Positions 9,588 through 19,155 of a stretch of 64,000 bases of DNA are shown one piece after another. The stretch is from NCBI GenBank assembly GCA_963790335.1, contig CAWBOB010000007.1, forward strand, positions 544,488-608,487, given 5' to 3'. Under the pieces are notes generated by a model. That model saw only the letters and a program-made list of their open reading frames with translations. It did not search any database and was not told where the DNA came from. Numbering within the stretch: the first letter of the stretch is position 1; every line of letters begins with the position of its first letter. Made by a program: the position numbers and the translations under genes. This DNA comes from JAOUEA01 sp963790335 (lineage in GTDB: Bacteria; Actinomycetota; UBA4738; HRBIN12).

Positions 9588-10266
9588 ATGCCCGAGCGAC
9601 CTCGCCGACGCGTGGCGCCCTGACCACCTCGAACGCGTTGGCGCCCTGACCACCCTCGCGATCGTCGCTGCCGCGTGCTCCGGTGGTGCGGACCCTGTCG
9701 GTGTCTCGCCGGTCAGCGATCCGCCGACGGTGACCGCGAGTGGCGTGCCGTCGGGCGATGGATCCGCTGTTTCGGGACCGACGCCCGACGTGCTGCGGTT
9801 CTCCGCTCCCCGGCTCGACGGCGGCACCGTGCGAGGTGAGGACTACTCGGGCAGCGACGTCGCCTTCTGGTTCTGGGCTCCGTGGTGAACGACGTGCCAG
9901 GGGGCGGCCCCTGACGTCGCGCAGGTTGCGCGAGCCTACGGCAGCGACGTCGAGTTCATCGGCGTGCCCGGCAACGACTCCACCGAGAACATGCGGGCGT
10001 TCGTCGACGAGTACGGCCTGCGGTTCCAACAGGCGGTGACCGAGGACGGCTCGCTGTGGGCGCGGTTCGGCGTTGCCTACCAGCCGGCCTGGGTCTTCGT
10101 CGACGACTCGGGTGAGACCACGGTCGTGCCCTACGAGCTCGGCAGGGACGACCTCGAGGCGACGCTCGACGAGCTCATCGAGCAGTTGACGCGCCGGCCG
10201 ATCGCCCGCGTCATCGGCCGGTCGCGCGCCACGCATCGAGGAGCGCTCGCTCTCGCTCGGCGCTGA
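9588..10266 (+). CDS. DsbE/MPT53-like redoxin lipoprotein, candidate selenoprotein (W-TGA-T-T-C)
   Basis: The mature part is a thioredoxin fold: FSAPRLDGGTV, then DVAFWFWAPW, an in-frame TGA at 9886-9888, then TTCQGAAPDVAQVARAY and a normal thioredoxin end (FGVAYQPAWVFVDDSG). Relatives read FWxPWCxxCxxEAP, so TGA stands exactly at the first catalytic Cys while the second Cys is kept. The frame is the same on both sides of TGA, and a stem-loop follows at once (9891-9918). This is what a UxxC selenoprotein looks like. The N-terminus is a lipoprotein signal ending AIVAAAC. It joins ATG 9588 in frame only if one copy of a 25-bp near-duplication (9608-9658) is skipped. The protein would act outside the membrane as a thiol-disulfide oxidoreductase. 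The alternative is a TGC-to-TGA base error or a pseudogene. The 3' end overlaps the convergent epimerase gene. Confidence 0.75.
9608..9658. repeat. imperfect 25-bp tandem duplication in the signal-peptide region
   Basis: Copies at 9608-9631 and 9633-9658 share the core TGGCGCCCTGACCACC. With both copies the ATG frame stops at 9621. Removing 25 bases gives a clean positively charged, hydrophobic lipoprotein signal. It is either an assembly artefact or a recent slippage. Confidence 0.65.
9889..9918 (+). promoter_or_regulatory. stem-loop directly after the in-frame TGA, bacterial SECIS-like
   Basis: The upper stem is CAGGGG/CCCCTG (9898-9903 with 9908-9913), six perfect pairs, closed by the loop GCGG. 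The lower stem is GACG/CGTC (9891-9894 with 9915-9918), with a small internal loop between. The apical loop starts 15 nt after TGA and has G at its first position, both close to the known features of bacterial selenocysteine insertion elements. Confidence 0.5.
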
Positions 10267-11207
10267 GCCCCGCCTGCATCGGTTCCTGCTCTCGGTCCCG
10301 ATCCCACGCGAGCGTGTCGCGCACGGTCTCGGCCGGCGGCCGGCACTCGAGGCCGGCCCCGAACGCGCGGCTCGGGTCGAACGCGTGGAATCCCGGTGCC
10401 TCCGGCCACCACAGCGGGAACGCCTCGTGCGGGTCGTCGCCGGCTTCCTCACCGGCGAAGGCCTCGACGATGAACGCCTCGTCGACCCACACGACGTCGG
10501 TCGACGCACCGGCCGCAGCGGCGGCCTCGCCGATGACCTCTCCCAGGGTCATCGTGGGCGCACGGTCCACGACACCGTAGACGCCGGGCGTCGCGTGCTC
10601 GGCCAGCGAGAGCACGAACGCCGCGAGGTCACGGGCGTCGACCCACTGCAGCCCGTAGTCGGAGGGCGCGGGGGCGATCATCTCGCCGCCGGCGGCGCCC
10701 CGTCGCACCCAGGAGGTGAACCGGTCGGTCGGATCGTTCGGTCCCACGATGAACCCCGGCCTGATCACGCAGGCGCGGTCACCGAAGACCTGGATCACCT
10801 CGCGCTCGCACGCCACCTTGAGCGGTCCGTAGGTCTCGTCGGTGACGTCCTCGGTGTCGGGGAACGGCGGCTCGAAGATCGGGGAATCCTCGTTCGCGCC
10901 CGGCGGCAGATCCTCGGGGTGCGCCGACAGCGACGAGATGAACCCGTACCAGCCGCTGTCCGCCAGCAACCCGGCCGAAGCCCGCACGGCCCTGCGGCAC
11001 GTAGCCGCACGTGTCGACGACCGCGTCGAACCGGCGTCCGGCGAGCGCGTCGACGCCCTGGTCGCGATCGCCGATGACGTGCTCGGCCTCGGGCATGAGA
11101 TCGGTCGGCGTGCGGTGGAACAGGGTGACCTCATGTCCTCGCTCGAGCGCGAGCTCCGACAGGGCCCGGCCCGAGAACCGGGCCCCGCCGATGACCAGCA
11201 GCCTCAC
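10211..11207 (-). CDS. NAD-dependent epimerase/dehydratase (extended SDR), frameshifted
   Basis: The N-terminus RLLVIGGARFSGRALSELALERGHEVTLFHR is the GGxxFxG Rossmann start of SDR epimerases such as those acting on nucleotide sugars or chloroplast-type mRNA-binding relatives. The middle, CVIRPGFIVGPNDPTDRF, and DYGLQWVDARDLAAF are family-typical. A frame change near 10975 separates the first 80 or so residues from the rest. The GTG at 11207 was taken as the start because the Rossmann strand begins immediately after it. The substrate is unknown. The last codons overlap the convergent redoxin gene by 56 bp. Confidence 0.82.
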
Positions 11208-11238
11208 GGACGGCCCCGTGCCGCTCGCGGCCGCGCGA

Positions 11239-12261
11239 TCACGCTGCCGATGACTCCAGCTCGGCCCGGTACTCACCACTCGTGGCGAGCCCGTTCATGC
11301 GCGCCCGGTGCGTGAGGGCATCCTGTGCAGCCTTGACGTTGGCATCGTCTCCGCGCCATGCGGCGAGCGACGGCGCCTGCAGGGCCCGGCCGTAGGAGAA
11401 GCTCAGCCGCCACGCAAGGCCGCTTCCGCCGATGCGGTTCATCTCGTTGAGCCGGCTCGTGGCGTGCTCGTCGCTCATGCCGCCCGACAGGAACACGACG
11501 CCTGGGACCTCGGCAGGAACGTTCGCCGTGAGGCATCGGATCGTGGCTTCGGCGACCGTGGCGTCGTCGTCCTGCGTGGCGGACCCCGTGCCCGGCACGA
11601 TCATGTTGACCTTGAGCAGCGAGCCGGGCAGATCGACCCTGGCCTCAGCCATCGAGCGGTACAGGGAGTCGAGCGTGCGCCCGGTCGCGTCCTCGCACGC
11701 GGCGATGTCGTGGTCGCCGTCCATGAGGATCTCGGGCTCCACGATCGGCACGACCTCGGCTTCCTGGCACAGGGCGGCATACCGAGCCATCGCGTGGGCG
11801 TTGGCATCGATCGCTGCATCGGTGGGGAGCCCATCGCCGATCATGATCGTGGCGCGCCACTTGGCGAATCGGGCACCGAGCCCCACGTACTCAGCGAGTC
11901 GCTCCCGCAATCCGTCGAGCCCTTCGGTGACGGTCTCGCCGGGGAAGAACGCGAGCGGCTTCGCGCCGGCGTCGACCTTGATGCCGGGGATCACGCCCGC
12001 TTCCTGCAGGACCTGCACGAAGGTGCGGCCGTCGTCGGCCGACTGACGGATCGTCTCGTCGAACAGGATCGCGCCGCTGATGTGGTCGCCGACCCCGGGG
12101 GTCGTGAACAGCAGCTGGCGGTACCGGCGTCTGGCGTCCTCGGTCGAGTCGACCCCGATCGTGTCGAAGCGCTTCGCGATGGTGCCGCTGGACTCGTCGG
12201 CCGCGAGGATGCCCTTGCCGGGCGCCACGAGCGCCAGCGCCGTGTCGTGCGTCGATGTCAT
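11239..12261 (-). CDS. class I fructose-bisphosphate aldolase
   Basis: The protein has 340 residues. KGILAADESSGTIAKRF is the N-terminal signature of class I aldolases, and LLKVNMIVPG holds the Schiff-base lysine. VFLSGGMSDEHATSRLNEMN supplies the phosphate-binding loop. It cleaves fructose-1,6-bisphosphate to dihydroxyacetone phosphate and glyceraldehyde-3-phosphate in the cytoplasm. Class I enzymes of this animal/plant type occur in scattered bacteria alongside or instead of the metal-dependent class II form. The gene is intact. With enolase at 30269 it gives the window two glycolytic steps. Confidence 0.96.
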   Translation of the reverse strand: MTSTHDTALALVAPGKGILAADESSGTIAKRFDTIGVDSTEDARRRYRQLLFTTPGVGDHISGAILFDETIRQSADDGRTFVQVLQEAGVIPGIKVDAGAKPLAFFPGETVTEGLDGLRERLAEYVGLGARFAKWRATIMIGDGLPTDAAIDANAHAMARYAALCQEAEVVPIVEPEILMDGDHDIAACEDATGRTLDSLYRSMAEARVDLPGSLLKVNMIVPGTGSATQDDDATVAEATIRCLTANVPAEVPGVVFLSGGMSDEHATSRLNEMNRIGGSGLAWRLSFSYGRALQAPSLAAWRGDDANVKAAQDALTHRARMNGLATSGEYRAELESSAA

Positions 12262-12370
12262 GTGCCTTCCGGTTCCGGGGGATGGAACCGCTCCCGCCCG
12301 CAGCCTATCGCCACGGCGGGGCGTCGGCGGCGGCTTTCAAGGGTGCGGTGACGCATACCGATAGGAGGGT

Positions 12371-13216
12371 ATGCGCAGCCCCTCTACCCTCCGCGCGTCG
12401 TGGGTGGCGACGGTCGTCGCGAGCGTGCTCGCGCTCGCACCCCCGGTCGCGACCGGCCTCACCGGATCGACGGCGGACCCCACTCCGGTCGCGAGCGGGA
12501 TCGCGTCGTCGGAGCGCTCGTTCGGTGACGGAGCAGACGCAACCCCAGCCGAGGCTTCAGGAGCGACGCGGCCCGGGGCGCCGGCTCCGAGCCCACCGAA
12601 GCCGGCGCAGCCCACGGGCCACCTGCTCGTGCGTGTGCCGCGTGACATGGCCGTGCGCGCGCATCCCAGCGCCGGCGCGTCGGTGGTCGGCACGATGCCG
12701 AGTGGCTCGAAGTACTACGACGTGCCCGTCACCGCCTGGATCGAGGAGGTCTCCCCCGATGGGCGTTGGGGACGCGTCGAGATCCCCTACGTCTGGCCCC
12801 GCCGCCACGGATGGATCCCGCTGCGGGACCTGGCCCAAAGGACCACCGGCGTGCAGGTGCGCGTGGATCTCTCCGAGCATCGCATCACCGTCGCGAGGTT
12901 CGGGCAGGCGGTGTTCGGCATGCCGGCCGCGACCGGCGCGGCGGTCTCGCCCACACCGCCGGGTGAGTACTTCGTGACCGACCGCATCGCGTTCTCGGGA
13001 GGCTCGCTCGGCACCTTCGCGTTCGGCATCTCGGGCATCCAGCCGAACCTGCCGCCGGGGTGGAACGGAGGCAACCAGCTGGCGATCCACGGTACGAACG
13101 ATCCGTCGTCGATCGGACGCTCGACGAGCGCCGGTTGCCTGCGCGTGAGCGAGCGCTCGCTCGAGCGGCTGGAGCCGCTGCTCTCGCTGGGCACGCCCGT
13201 GCTCGTCGTCCGATGA
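12371..13216 (+). CDS. secreted L,D-transpeptidase (YkuD domain)
   Basis: The protein has 281 residues. A signal peptide lies at 1-35 (LRASWVATVVASVLAL), followed by a Pro/Ala-rich linker to about 75 and an SH3-like segment (VRVPRDMAVRAHPSAGASVVGTMP). The YkuD domain follows from about 155. Its catalytic motif is AIHGTNDPSSIGRSTSAGCLR, with His and the nucleophilic Cys in SAGCLR. These enzymes make 3-3 crosslinks in peptidoglycan or attach proteins to it. AGGAGG lies 4 nt before the ATG. Confidence 0.93.
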   Translation: MRSPSTLRASWVATVVASVLALAPPVATGLTGSTADPTPVASGIASSERSFGDGADATPAEASGATRPGAPAPSPPKPAQPTGHLLVRVPRDMAVRAHPSAGASVVGTMPSGSKYYDVPVTAWIEEVSPDGRWGRVEIPYVWPRRHGWIPLRDLAQRTTGVQVRVDLSEHRITVARFGQAVFGMPAATGAAVSPTPPGEYFVTDRIAFSGGSLGTFAFGISGIQPNLPPGWNGGNQLAIHGTNDPSSIGRSTSAGCLRVSERSLERLEPLLSLGTPVLVVR

Positions 13217-13253
13217 CCGGACCGTCGGCCGTCGGGTTCCGGCGCGTTCTGTG

Positions 13254-13270
13254 TAGTCTGGCTTGGACTA
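13254..13270. promoter_or_regulatory. palindrome TAGTC-N7-GACTA over a stop codon
   Basis: The right arm contains the TAG stop of the DinB-like gene on the minus strand. It lies between two convergent genes. The same palindrome with a 7-nt spacer occurs at 51675-51697 and, with one mismatch, at 32457-32473. It could be a short bidirectional terminator or a protein site. Confidence 0.45.
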
Positions 13271-13825
13271 GTCGCGGGCGCGCTCGGCGACGAACGCCCT
13301 GAGCTGCGGAAGGTGCGCCTCGGCGTGCCGGAACGGCCCGCCCGGGCCGCCCAACAGGTTCCCGAGACGCACACCCGCGGCCGTGCGGCCGCGTGGAGTG
13401 CCCGGACGCTTCCACCGTGCGTCGCCGAGTGCGTCGAGCCTCGCGACCAGCCGCTCGTGCGTGGCCTCGGCTCGACGCCGCTGATCGGACGCGCGCCGTG
13501 ACGATTTGGCGTTCACGGCGTCGCCGTTGAGCGCCGATGTGCTGGTGGACCAGATCACCGCGTCGATGGCGGGGCCGTGACCGGCTTCCCAAGCATCGAG
13601 GGCTTCCAGCGCGTACTCCTGCCAACTCTCCAGGTGGCCGAGCAGATCCTTGGGCGACCACTCGCCGCCTCCGAGCCCGCGCGTCGTGCGCGCCCGGGGA
13701 GGAAGCCGGTCGTACAACGAGAACACCTCGGCCATGCCTTCGCGGAGGATGCGGATCGCGCGGCGTCTCGTCGGCACGGCGTGCCCGCGGCCGGACCCGC
13801 CGTTCGAGGTCTGATCGGTGGCCAT
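13268..13825 (-). CDS. DinB-like / ClbS-DfsB family protein
   Basis: The protein has 185 residues. GEWSPKDLLGHLESWQEY carries the first conserved His of the DinB four-helix bundle, and FRHAEAHLPQLRAF near the C-terminus carries the second pair. Family members bind a metal and often act as small-molecule thiol transferases or damage-response proteins. The function here is not known. It is the last gene of a four-gene operon (GT1, kinase, SIS, this gene) and starts 12 nt after the SIS gene ends. Confidence 0.8.
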   Translation of the reverse strand: MATDQTSNGGSGRGHAVPTRRRAIRILREGMAEVFSLYDRLPPRARTTRGLGGGEWSPKDLLGHLESWQEYALEALDAWEAGHGPAIDAVIWSTSTSALNGDAVNAKSSRRASDQRRRAEATHERLVARLDALGDARWKRPGTPRGRTAAGVRLGNLLGGPGGPFRHAEAHLPQLRAFVAERARD

Positions 13826-13837
13826 GTCACGTCGAGC

Positions 13838-14803
13838 CTAGAGGCCGTCGTCAGAGGCGGCGAGCCACCAGCGTGCGGCGAGCAGCTCGACCACGAGCGT
13901 CTCGCAGAGCAGCGCCACCAACGGGTCGTCGTCGTGGCGGTACCGCACCGTGAGCGCGGCGCCCTCGACGTCGCCGCCGACCGCGACCACCGTCGCCCGA
14001 CGCTCGAGCATCCACTCCATGATCGCCGTGTCGAAGCGCGAGCCCGCGAAGAGCACCGCCCGATAGTCGAGCGGCTTCGTGAGGTAGACATCGACGTGCA
14101 GCCAGTCGCCCGACTCGCACGCGTCGGCCACGCGACGCGGGCCCTCCCGCAGCATGAGCGCCGCCTGCTCCGCCGAGGCGAAACGCTCGGCGGGCGCGAT
14201 CGTGAACACCGGACCCTCGCCGAGGGCCTGCGCCACCGCGGGCAGCCAGCGGTCGCGGCGCGCCAGCAGGTCATCGCTCGCATCGGCCGCGCGGCGTACG
14301 GCGAGCGGCACCTCCGATGCGGCGTCGCCGGAGATCGCTGTCTCGAGCGCCAGGAGCAGCGCAAGGGTGTGGTGGAACGAACGGCAGGCGACGCCACCTT
14401 CCTCGTCGGCGGCGAGCATCGAGACCACCGAGTCGGCAGCTCGCTCGATGGCCGAGCCGGACCGGTTCGTGAGGGCGACGGTCGAGCTCACACCTCGGTG
14501 GCGCGCGAGCGCCTCGATCGTCTCTGGCGTCTCGCCGCTCGCCGAGACGCCCACTGCGAGCAAGCCGGCAGCCGGAGGTGTGCCGGCGGTCAGCGAGGCG
14601 AGCTCCGCGACCGCGTCGACGCCACGGGCGCGCATCCTCGTCGCGACGGCGCCCGCGGCGTACCGAGACGAGCCCATGCCGATCATCACGACGCTCATCG
14701 CGGCGGCGTTCGGCCAGGGCTCGCGCTCGTCGAGCGAGTCGGCGAGGGCACGCAACGTTTCCGGCGTGCGCTCCAGGTCGCGAACGAACGCAGCGGGGTC
14801 CAT
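13838..14803 (-). CDS. tandem SIS-domain sugar isomerase-like protein
   Basis: The protein has 321 residues and resembles the C-terminal isomerase half of GlmS without the glutaminase half. MIGMGSSRYAAGAV and LAVGVSASGETPETIEAL are the sugar-phosphate-binding loops of the first SIS domain. TVALTNRSGSAIERAAD and EGPRRVADACESGDWLHVD belong to the family core and second SIS domain. It would deaminate or isomerise an amino-sugar phosphate. The start overlaps the stop of the kinase gene (TGATG), so the two are coupled. Association with a maltokinase-like enzyme is the arrangement reported for actinobacterial glucosamine kinases. Confidence 0.88.
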   Translation of the reverse strand: MDPAAFVRDLERTPETLRALADSLDEREPWPNAAAMSVVMIGMGSSRYAAGAVATRMRARGVDAVAELASLTAGTPPAAGLLAVGVSASGETPETIEALARHRGVSSTVALTNRSGSAIERAADSVVSMLAADEEGGVACRSFHHTLALLLALETAISGDAASEVPLAVRRAADASDDLLARRDRWLPAVAQALGEGPVFTIAPAERFASAEQAALMLREGPRRVADACESGDWLHVDVYLTKPLDYRAVLFAGSRFDTAIMEWMLERRATVVAVGGDVEGAALTVRYRHDDDPLVALLCETLVVELLAARWWLAASDDGL

Positions 14804-16144
14804 CAGGCTTCCAGAGGGACCAGGGCCTGCATCGCGAGGTCGGGCACGTACGTCCACGACGGCAGGAAGCGCGCCGCGTAGACGTACTCGTGGCACTCCT
14901 GCGCGATCTCCAGCGGGCGCAGCAGGCGTTCGTCGTAGAGCCGGCGGTGCCCGCGCGCATCGAGCTCGCGCACGTAGGCCCGCAGGAACGCCGCCCGCGA
15001 CGCACCGATCCACGCGTCGATCGCGGCGTCACGTCCCGGTTTGCGCCTCGTCGCGATGCGTCCGAGGTGGTCGATCGACCGCACGAACGCCGCGACGTCG
15101 CGCACCGGCGTGTCGAGCGCTCCGTGCTCGCCGGGCGAGGACAGCGGGTTGCCGTCGAAGTCGGTGATCGCGAAGCCGTCTCGCCACTCGAGCACCTGTC
15201 CCACGTGGAAGTCGCCATGGATCCGCATCACGACCGGACCCGCATCCCCGGCCCGGGTCTCGCCGAGGCGGTCGAGCTCGGCGCGGATCGCGGGCTCGCG
15301 CGCGGCGAGCCGCGCTCCCTCGGCCCCCCCGGTGAGCGCGAGCGCCTGGTCGGCCACGGCGTGGGCGGCGGCCCGCCACGACCCGACGACCCCGGCGTCG
15401 GCCGTCGCGGTCGGCGCCGGTGCGAGCTCTGTCGCCGAGGCCAGCGCCGCGTGCATGTGGGCGGCCAGCGCACCGAGCACCGCAGCGGGCTCAGACATGA
15501 TCTCGTCCTCGCTCACCGGCCCCCCCTCGCCGTCGAGCCGGGTGAGCAGCCGGTGCAGGTACCAGTCCCATCCGTCGCGCGCCTCGGGCAGATAGGTCGA
15601 TGCCGTCGCCAGCACCCATCGACGGTCGTCGTCGTCGCGCCAGTGCACGGAGCCCAGCGGGGCCGGGATCGACGTGAACCCGGCGGCCGAGAGGCGGGCG
15701 GGCAGGCCCGCGTCGGCGGTTGCGGCACCGCCGGTCCTCGGGTAGAGCTTCACGACGACCCCCTCCCCCACCACTACGGACTCGTTCGACTGATCGACGT
15801 CGATCGCGTGTTCGCCGCCCCCGGCCGGCACCCGCCCGGCGCGCTCCATCGGCTCGAACGAGAATCGGCCGTCGGCGCCACCGGCAGCCAGCCGTGAGAG
15901 CAGGCGCTCGAACGCCCCATCGCCCGGCTCGGCTCGACGCAGGTCGCCATCGGAGCCCACCACCACCGGTGCCACCAACAGCCCCTGCGCGATCGACGAC
16001 GACCAGGAGGAGCAGCCCGTCGCCGAGCTCGAGCGAGTCGCGCACCTCGACCCGGCCCGTTGCCTCGGGGGCCGAGGCGGACCGGCGCGGAGGCAACAGC
16101 GCCGTGGCGTCGAGCGCCTCCACGCGCCGGGCCGGACCGCCCAC
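14803..16144 (-). CDS. maltokinase-fold sugar kinase, probable glucosamine kinase, frameshifted near its start
   Basis: The C-terminal lobe has VVMRIHGDFHVGQVL (catalytic loop HGD) and FAITDFDGNPL (DxD metal site), the hallmark of aminoglycoside phosphotransferase-like maltokinases. The N-terminal cap lies in another frame: RVEVRDSLELGDGLLLLVVVDRA, then a frame break near 15985 in a GGGG run, then LLVAPVVVGSDGDLRRAEP. The rejoined protein is about 446 residues. Maltokinases use maltose in the GlgE route, but close relatives next to SIS genes phosphorylate glucosamine. The SIS neighbour favours the second reading. It follows the GT1 gene by 3 nt. Confidence 0.8.
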
Positions 16145-16147
16145 CGC

Positions 16148-17455
16148 CTATCCCGAGACCGGCTCGCCCGTGATCGCCACCTGCTCGATCAGGTCGGCGC
16201 CGCGCACACGGCCCGGGTCGGCCTGGATGCGCTCGGCGTTGCGCCGCATGCGAGCCCGCAGGTCGTCGTCGGCGAGCAGCCGATCGACCGTGCCGATCAG
16301 CTCGTCGTCGCTCCAGTCGTAGGTTGGCAGCCGCTCGCCGAACCCCGTCTCCCGCAGGCGCTGGGCGTTGTCGTACTGGTCCCAGAACAAGGGCAGGCCG
16401 ATCATCGGCAGCCCGAAATGGAAGCCCTCGCACACCGTGTTGTTGCCGCCGTGCGTGATGAGCAGATCGCACTGCGGAAGGATCGACGGCTGCGGCAGGA
16501 ACTGCCCGCCGTACATGTTCGAGCCGAGCGTCATCTGTTCGTGGAGCGGACCCATCGAGACGATGGTTCGGTGCTCGGTCTTCGCCAGTGCGTCGATGAG
16601 CCGCTGCATCAAGCCGACGTCCATGCACCCGAGCGATCCGAGCGACAGGTAGACCACCTTGCCGTCGCCCGGCACGTGCTCGTCCACGTCGAAGGCTTCC
16701 TCGTTGGTGCGCACCGTCGAGTTGAGGCGATGCCAGCTCGGGTCGAGCGGCACCGAGCGCGGGTAGTCGGCGACCTCGGGGAACAGGTACATGTTGAGCC
16801 ACGGCGAGTGCGTGTTGAACTCGTCGGGCGGGCACGCCGCCACCCCCACCGACTCGCGGAACCCGTTGTGCTCGGCCAGCAGCTCCTCGTGCTGGCGGTG
16901 GTACTCGTCGGCGAACGCCTGCCACTGGCTGCGGTCGTCGATCGGCAGACCCGAGAGCACCGGGGGAAGGTCGGGGTCGCGCATCTCCAGCGGGTTCGCC
17001 GACACGAACCGCACCCACGGGCACCCAGCCAGCTCGATCGCCGCGTAGCCCGTCACGTTGTCGGTGCACACGACGTCGGGCCGCACGTCGGCCCAGATCT
17101 CCATGAGCCGGTCGTGCGAGTAGCGCTCGCCGGCCACGAGCGCCTCCCAGATCGGCTTCGTGACCGTCTCGATCTGCTCGATCGTGGGCTTTCGGAACTC
17201 GGGCGCCGTGACCCTGATGAACTCCGCCCACGGGTCGGCGGTCGGGTCGGCGTTCTCCTCGGGGGGGGCCATGCGCATCATGCGTTCCTCGAACCCGCGC
17301 TTCGTCAGCTCGCCCTCGAACGACTCGTCGACCACGAACACGATGCGGTGGCCGCGCTCGGCCAGCACGTTCGCGATCGCAACGCAGTTGTTGGTGGGCC
17401 CCCACGCGCCGGGCTCCGGGAAGAAGGCGATCGTCTTGGCGTCGGTCTTCGTCAT
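16148..17455 (-). CDS. GT1-family glycosyltransferase (MGT/UGT-like)
   Basis: The protein has 435 residues with the two-Rossmann GT-B fold. The donor-binding box is LLITHGGNNTVCEGFHFGLPMIGLPLFWDQ, a variant of the macrolide/UDP-glycosyltransferase signature with HGG and WDQ. VVYLSLGSLG opens the C-terminal domain. The acceptor is unknown: lipid, antibiotic or other small molecule. AAAGGAG lies 8 nt before ATG 17455. It leads the operon GT1, sugar kinase, SIS, DinB, which suggests a small pathway that makes and transfers an amino sugar. Confidence 0.9.
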   Translation of the reverse strand: MTKTDAKTIAFFPEPGAWGPTNNCVAIANVLAERGHRIVFVVDESFEGELTKRGFEERMMRMAPPEENADPTADPWAEFIRVTAPEFRKPTIEQIETVTKPIWEALVAGERYSHDRLMEIWADVRPDVVCTDNVTGYAAIELAGCPWVRFVSANPLEMRDPDLPPVLSGLPIDDRSQWQAFADEYHRQHEELLAEHNGFRESVGVAACPPDEFNTHSPWLNMYLFPEVADYPRSVPLDPSWHRLNSTVRTNEEAFDVDEHVPGDGKVVYLSLGSLGCMDVGLMQRLIDALAKTEHRTIVSMGPLHEQMTLGSNMYGGQFLPQPSILPQCDLLITHGGNNTVCEGFHFGLPMIGLPLFWDQYDNAQRLRETGFGERLPTYDWSDDELIGTVDRLLADDDLRARMRRNAERIQADPGRVRGADLIEQVAITGEPVSG

Positions 17456-17551
17456 GCCTCTCGCTCCTTTCGGCGGCGCCGGGACTATGCCACAGCCGGC
17501 GTCGTAGGATGGCGCAACCTCGACCCCTCGACTCCTGCAGGAGGATCGCCA

Positions 17552-19115
17552 GTGTCTGGTTCCACTCGACGTCGCCCGCTCGTCTCACTCGCGTCGACGA
17601 CCCTTGCGCTGTGCCTGTCGATGCAGCTGATCGCATCGCTCGGCGCCCCCGTCGCTGCCGAGCCCGCCCGGCGCGGACTCGCCCCCGCGACGCCGGAGCT
17701 CATCGACCGTGCCGTGCGCCGCGGCGTGATCTCCGAGGCGCGTGGGGCGCTCTTCCTCACGTGGGCGCTCTCGGAACCCGCGCGTCTCCCCGAGGCGTAC
17801 GTGAGCGGCACCCCGTGGTCGGGCACGCTGCCCCTGCTGCGGTTGCGCGAGCGCCTGGCCACGCTGGGGCACGCACCGGCCGCCGTGGCCGCGCGCGCGG
17901 CGCTGCGCGGACAGTCCTTCGCATGCCCCGGCACGCGCGGACGGCTCCCGCATCGGCGGGTCACCGAGCACTTCCTCATCCAGTACAAGGCTTCGGCGCT
18001 CCGGGGCCTCGCCATCCGCAAGTACGCGGGCGCGCTGGAGTCATCGTGGAGAACCGAGATCACCAGGTTCGGCTGGGCCAGGCCTCCCCGCGATCCGGTG
18101 AGCTACCCGGCCGGCGGGCGCTACCCAGTGCGTATCGAGGACCTCGGCACCGGGCTATACGGATACGTGGCCAGCACGCGGTTCGCCGGCAACAATCCCG
18201 CGACCTCATGGAACGACCGCGACGCGCTCGCGAGCTGCATGGTGCTCAACCGCAACTTCGGTCCGTTCCCCGGAAGCCCGCTCGACGCCCTGCGCGCCAC
18301 ATCGGCGCACGAGTTCAACCATGCGATCCAGTTCGGCTACGGTGCGCTCACCGGCTACGGCAAGGTGACCGGCCTCTTGGTCGAGGGGCTCGCGACCGAG
18401 ATGGAGGACGAGGTCTTCGACACCTCCAACGACAGCACAACTACCTGTGGCCGGACTTCCTCCTGCCGATGGGCTACTACCAGAAGCAGCCGTACCCGTA
18501 CTGGGTCGTGTTCCGCGCCATGGTCGAGCGCTACGGCGAGGGCCGTCGCAACGGAGCGGAAGCCATCTACCAGGTCGTCTGGGAACAGATCAGCAAAGGG
18601 GCGAGCACGAACCTCGCGGCCCTCGCCAAGGGGTTCAGGGTCAAGAACACCACGCTGCCGACCGCCTACCACAACGCATCGATCGCCTTGCGGTTCCTGG
18701 TGAACTGCGCCACGACCTGCGATGCCTACTGCCTCGAGGAAGGCCCCAGCTACGTGGCCGCTGCCGGTGGAAACCGGAATCACGCCAGCGTGGGCGCCGT
18801 AGCTGCCACGCTCTCACGGCAGATCGCGAACGACTACGCGCTCAACTGGATCGGTCTCCCGGTCGGCGCGCCGTTCACCCTCACCGTGACCCACGACGGC
18901 GGCGCCGGCGTACTCAAAGTCAGCATGGCATGCCGCACCGGCAAGACGCGTCACGGTCACCCCCGTCGGCACCGCGACGTCGACAGCCGACGCGAACGCC
19001 ACCGGTCGACCCGAGCACGTGCGACGCGGCGACCGCCGTGATCTCGAACGTGAAGCAGACCTCGCCCACCCCGAACTCGATCACGAGGACCGACTACACG
19101 ATCTCGACCGCGTAA
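17552..19115 (+). CDS. secreted zinc metalloprotease-like protein, frameshifted
   Basis: GTG 17552 follows GCAGGAGG by 7 nt. The N-terminus is a signal peptide ending near VAAEPAR. TSAHEFNHAIQFGYG gives the gluzincin-type HExxH site, and LVEGLATEMEDEVFD 20-30 residues later supplies a Glu for the third metal ligand. Before it, ARIEDLG-like and FAGNNPATSWNDRDALASCMVLN segments resemble secreted peptidases of the MXAN_6640 type. The frame breaks near 18437, and twice more near 18955 and 19010. Read through, the C-terminus is a beta-rich domain ending NSITRTDYTISTA. The full length is about 520 residues. The natural substrate is unknown. Confidence 0.75.
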
Positions 19116-19155
19116 CACCGGGGCGGATCAGTCCGGTCGCGTCAGGCCCGCCTGA

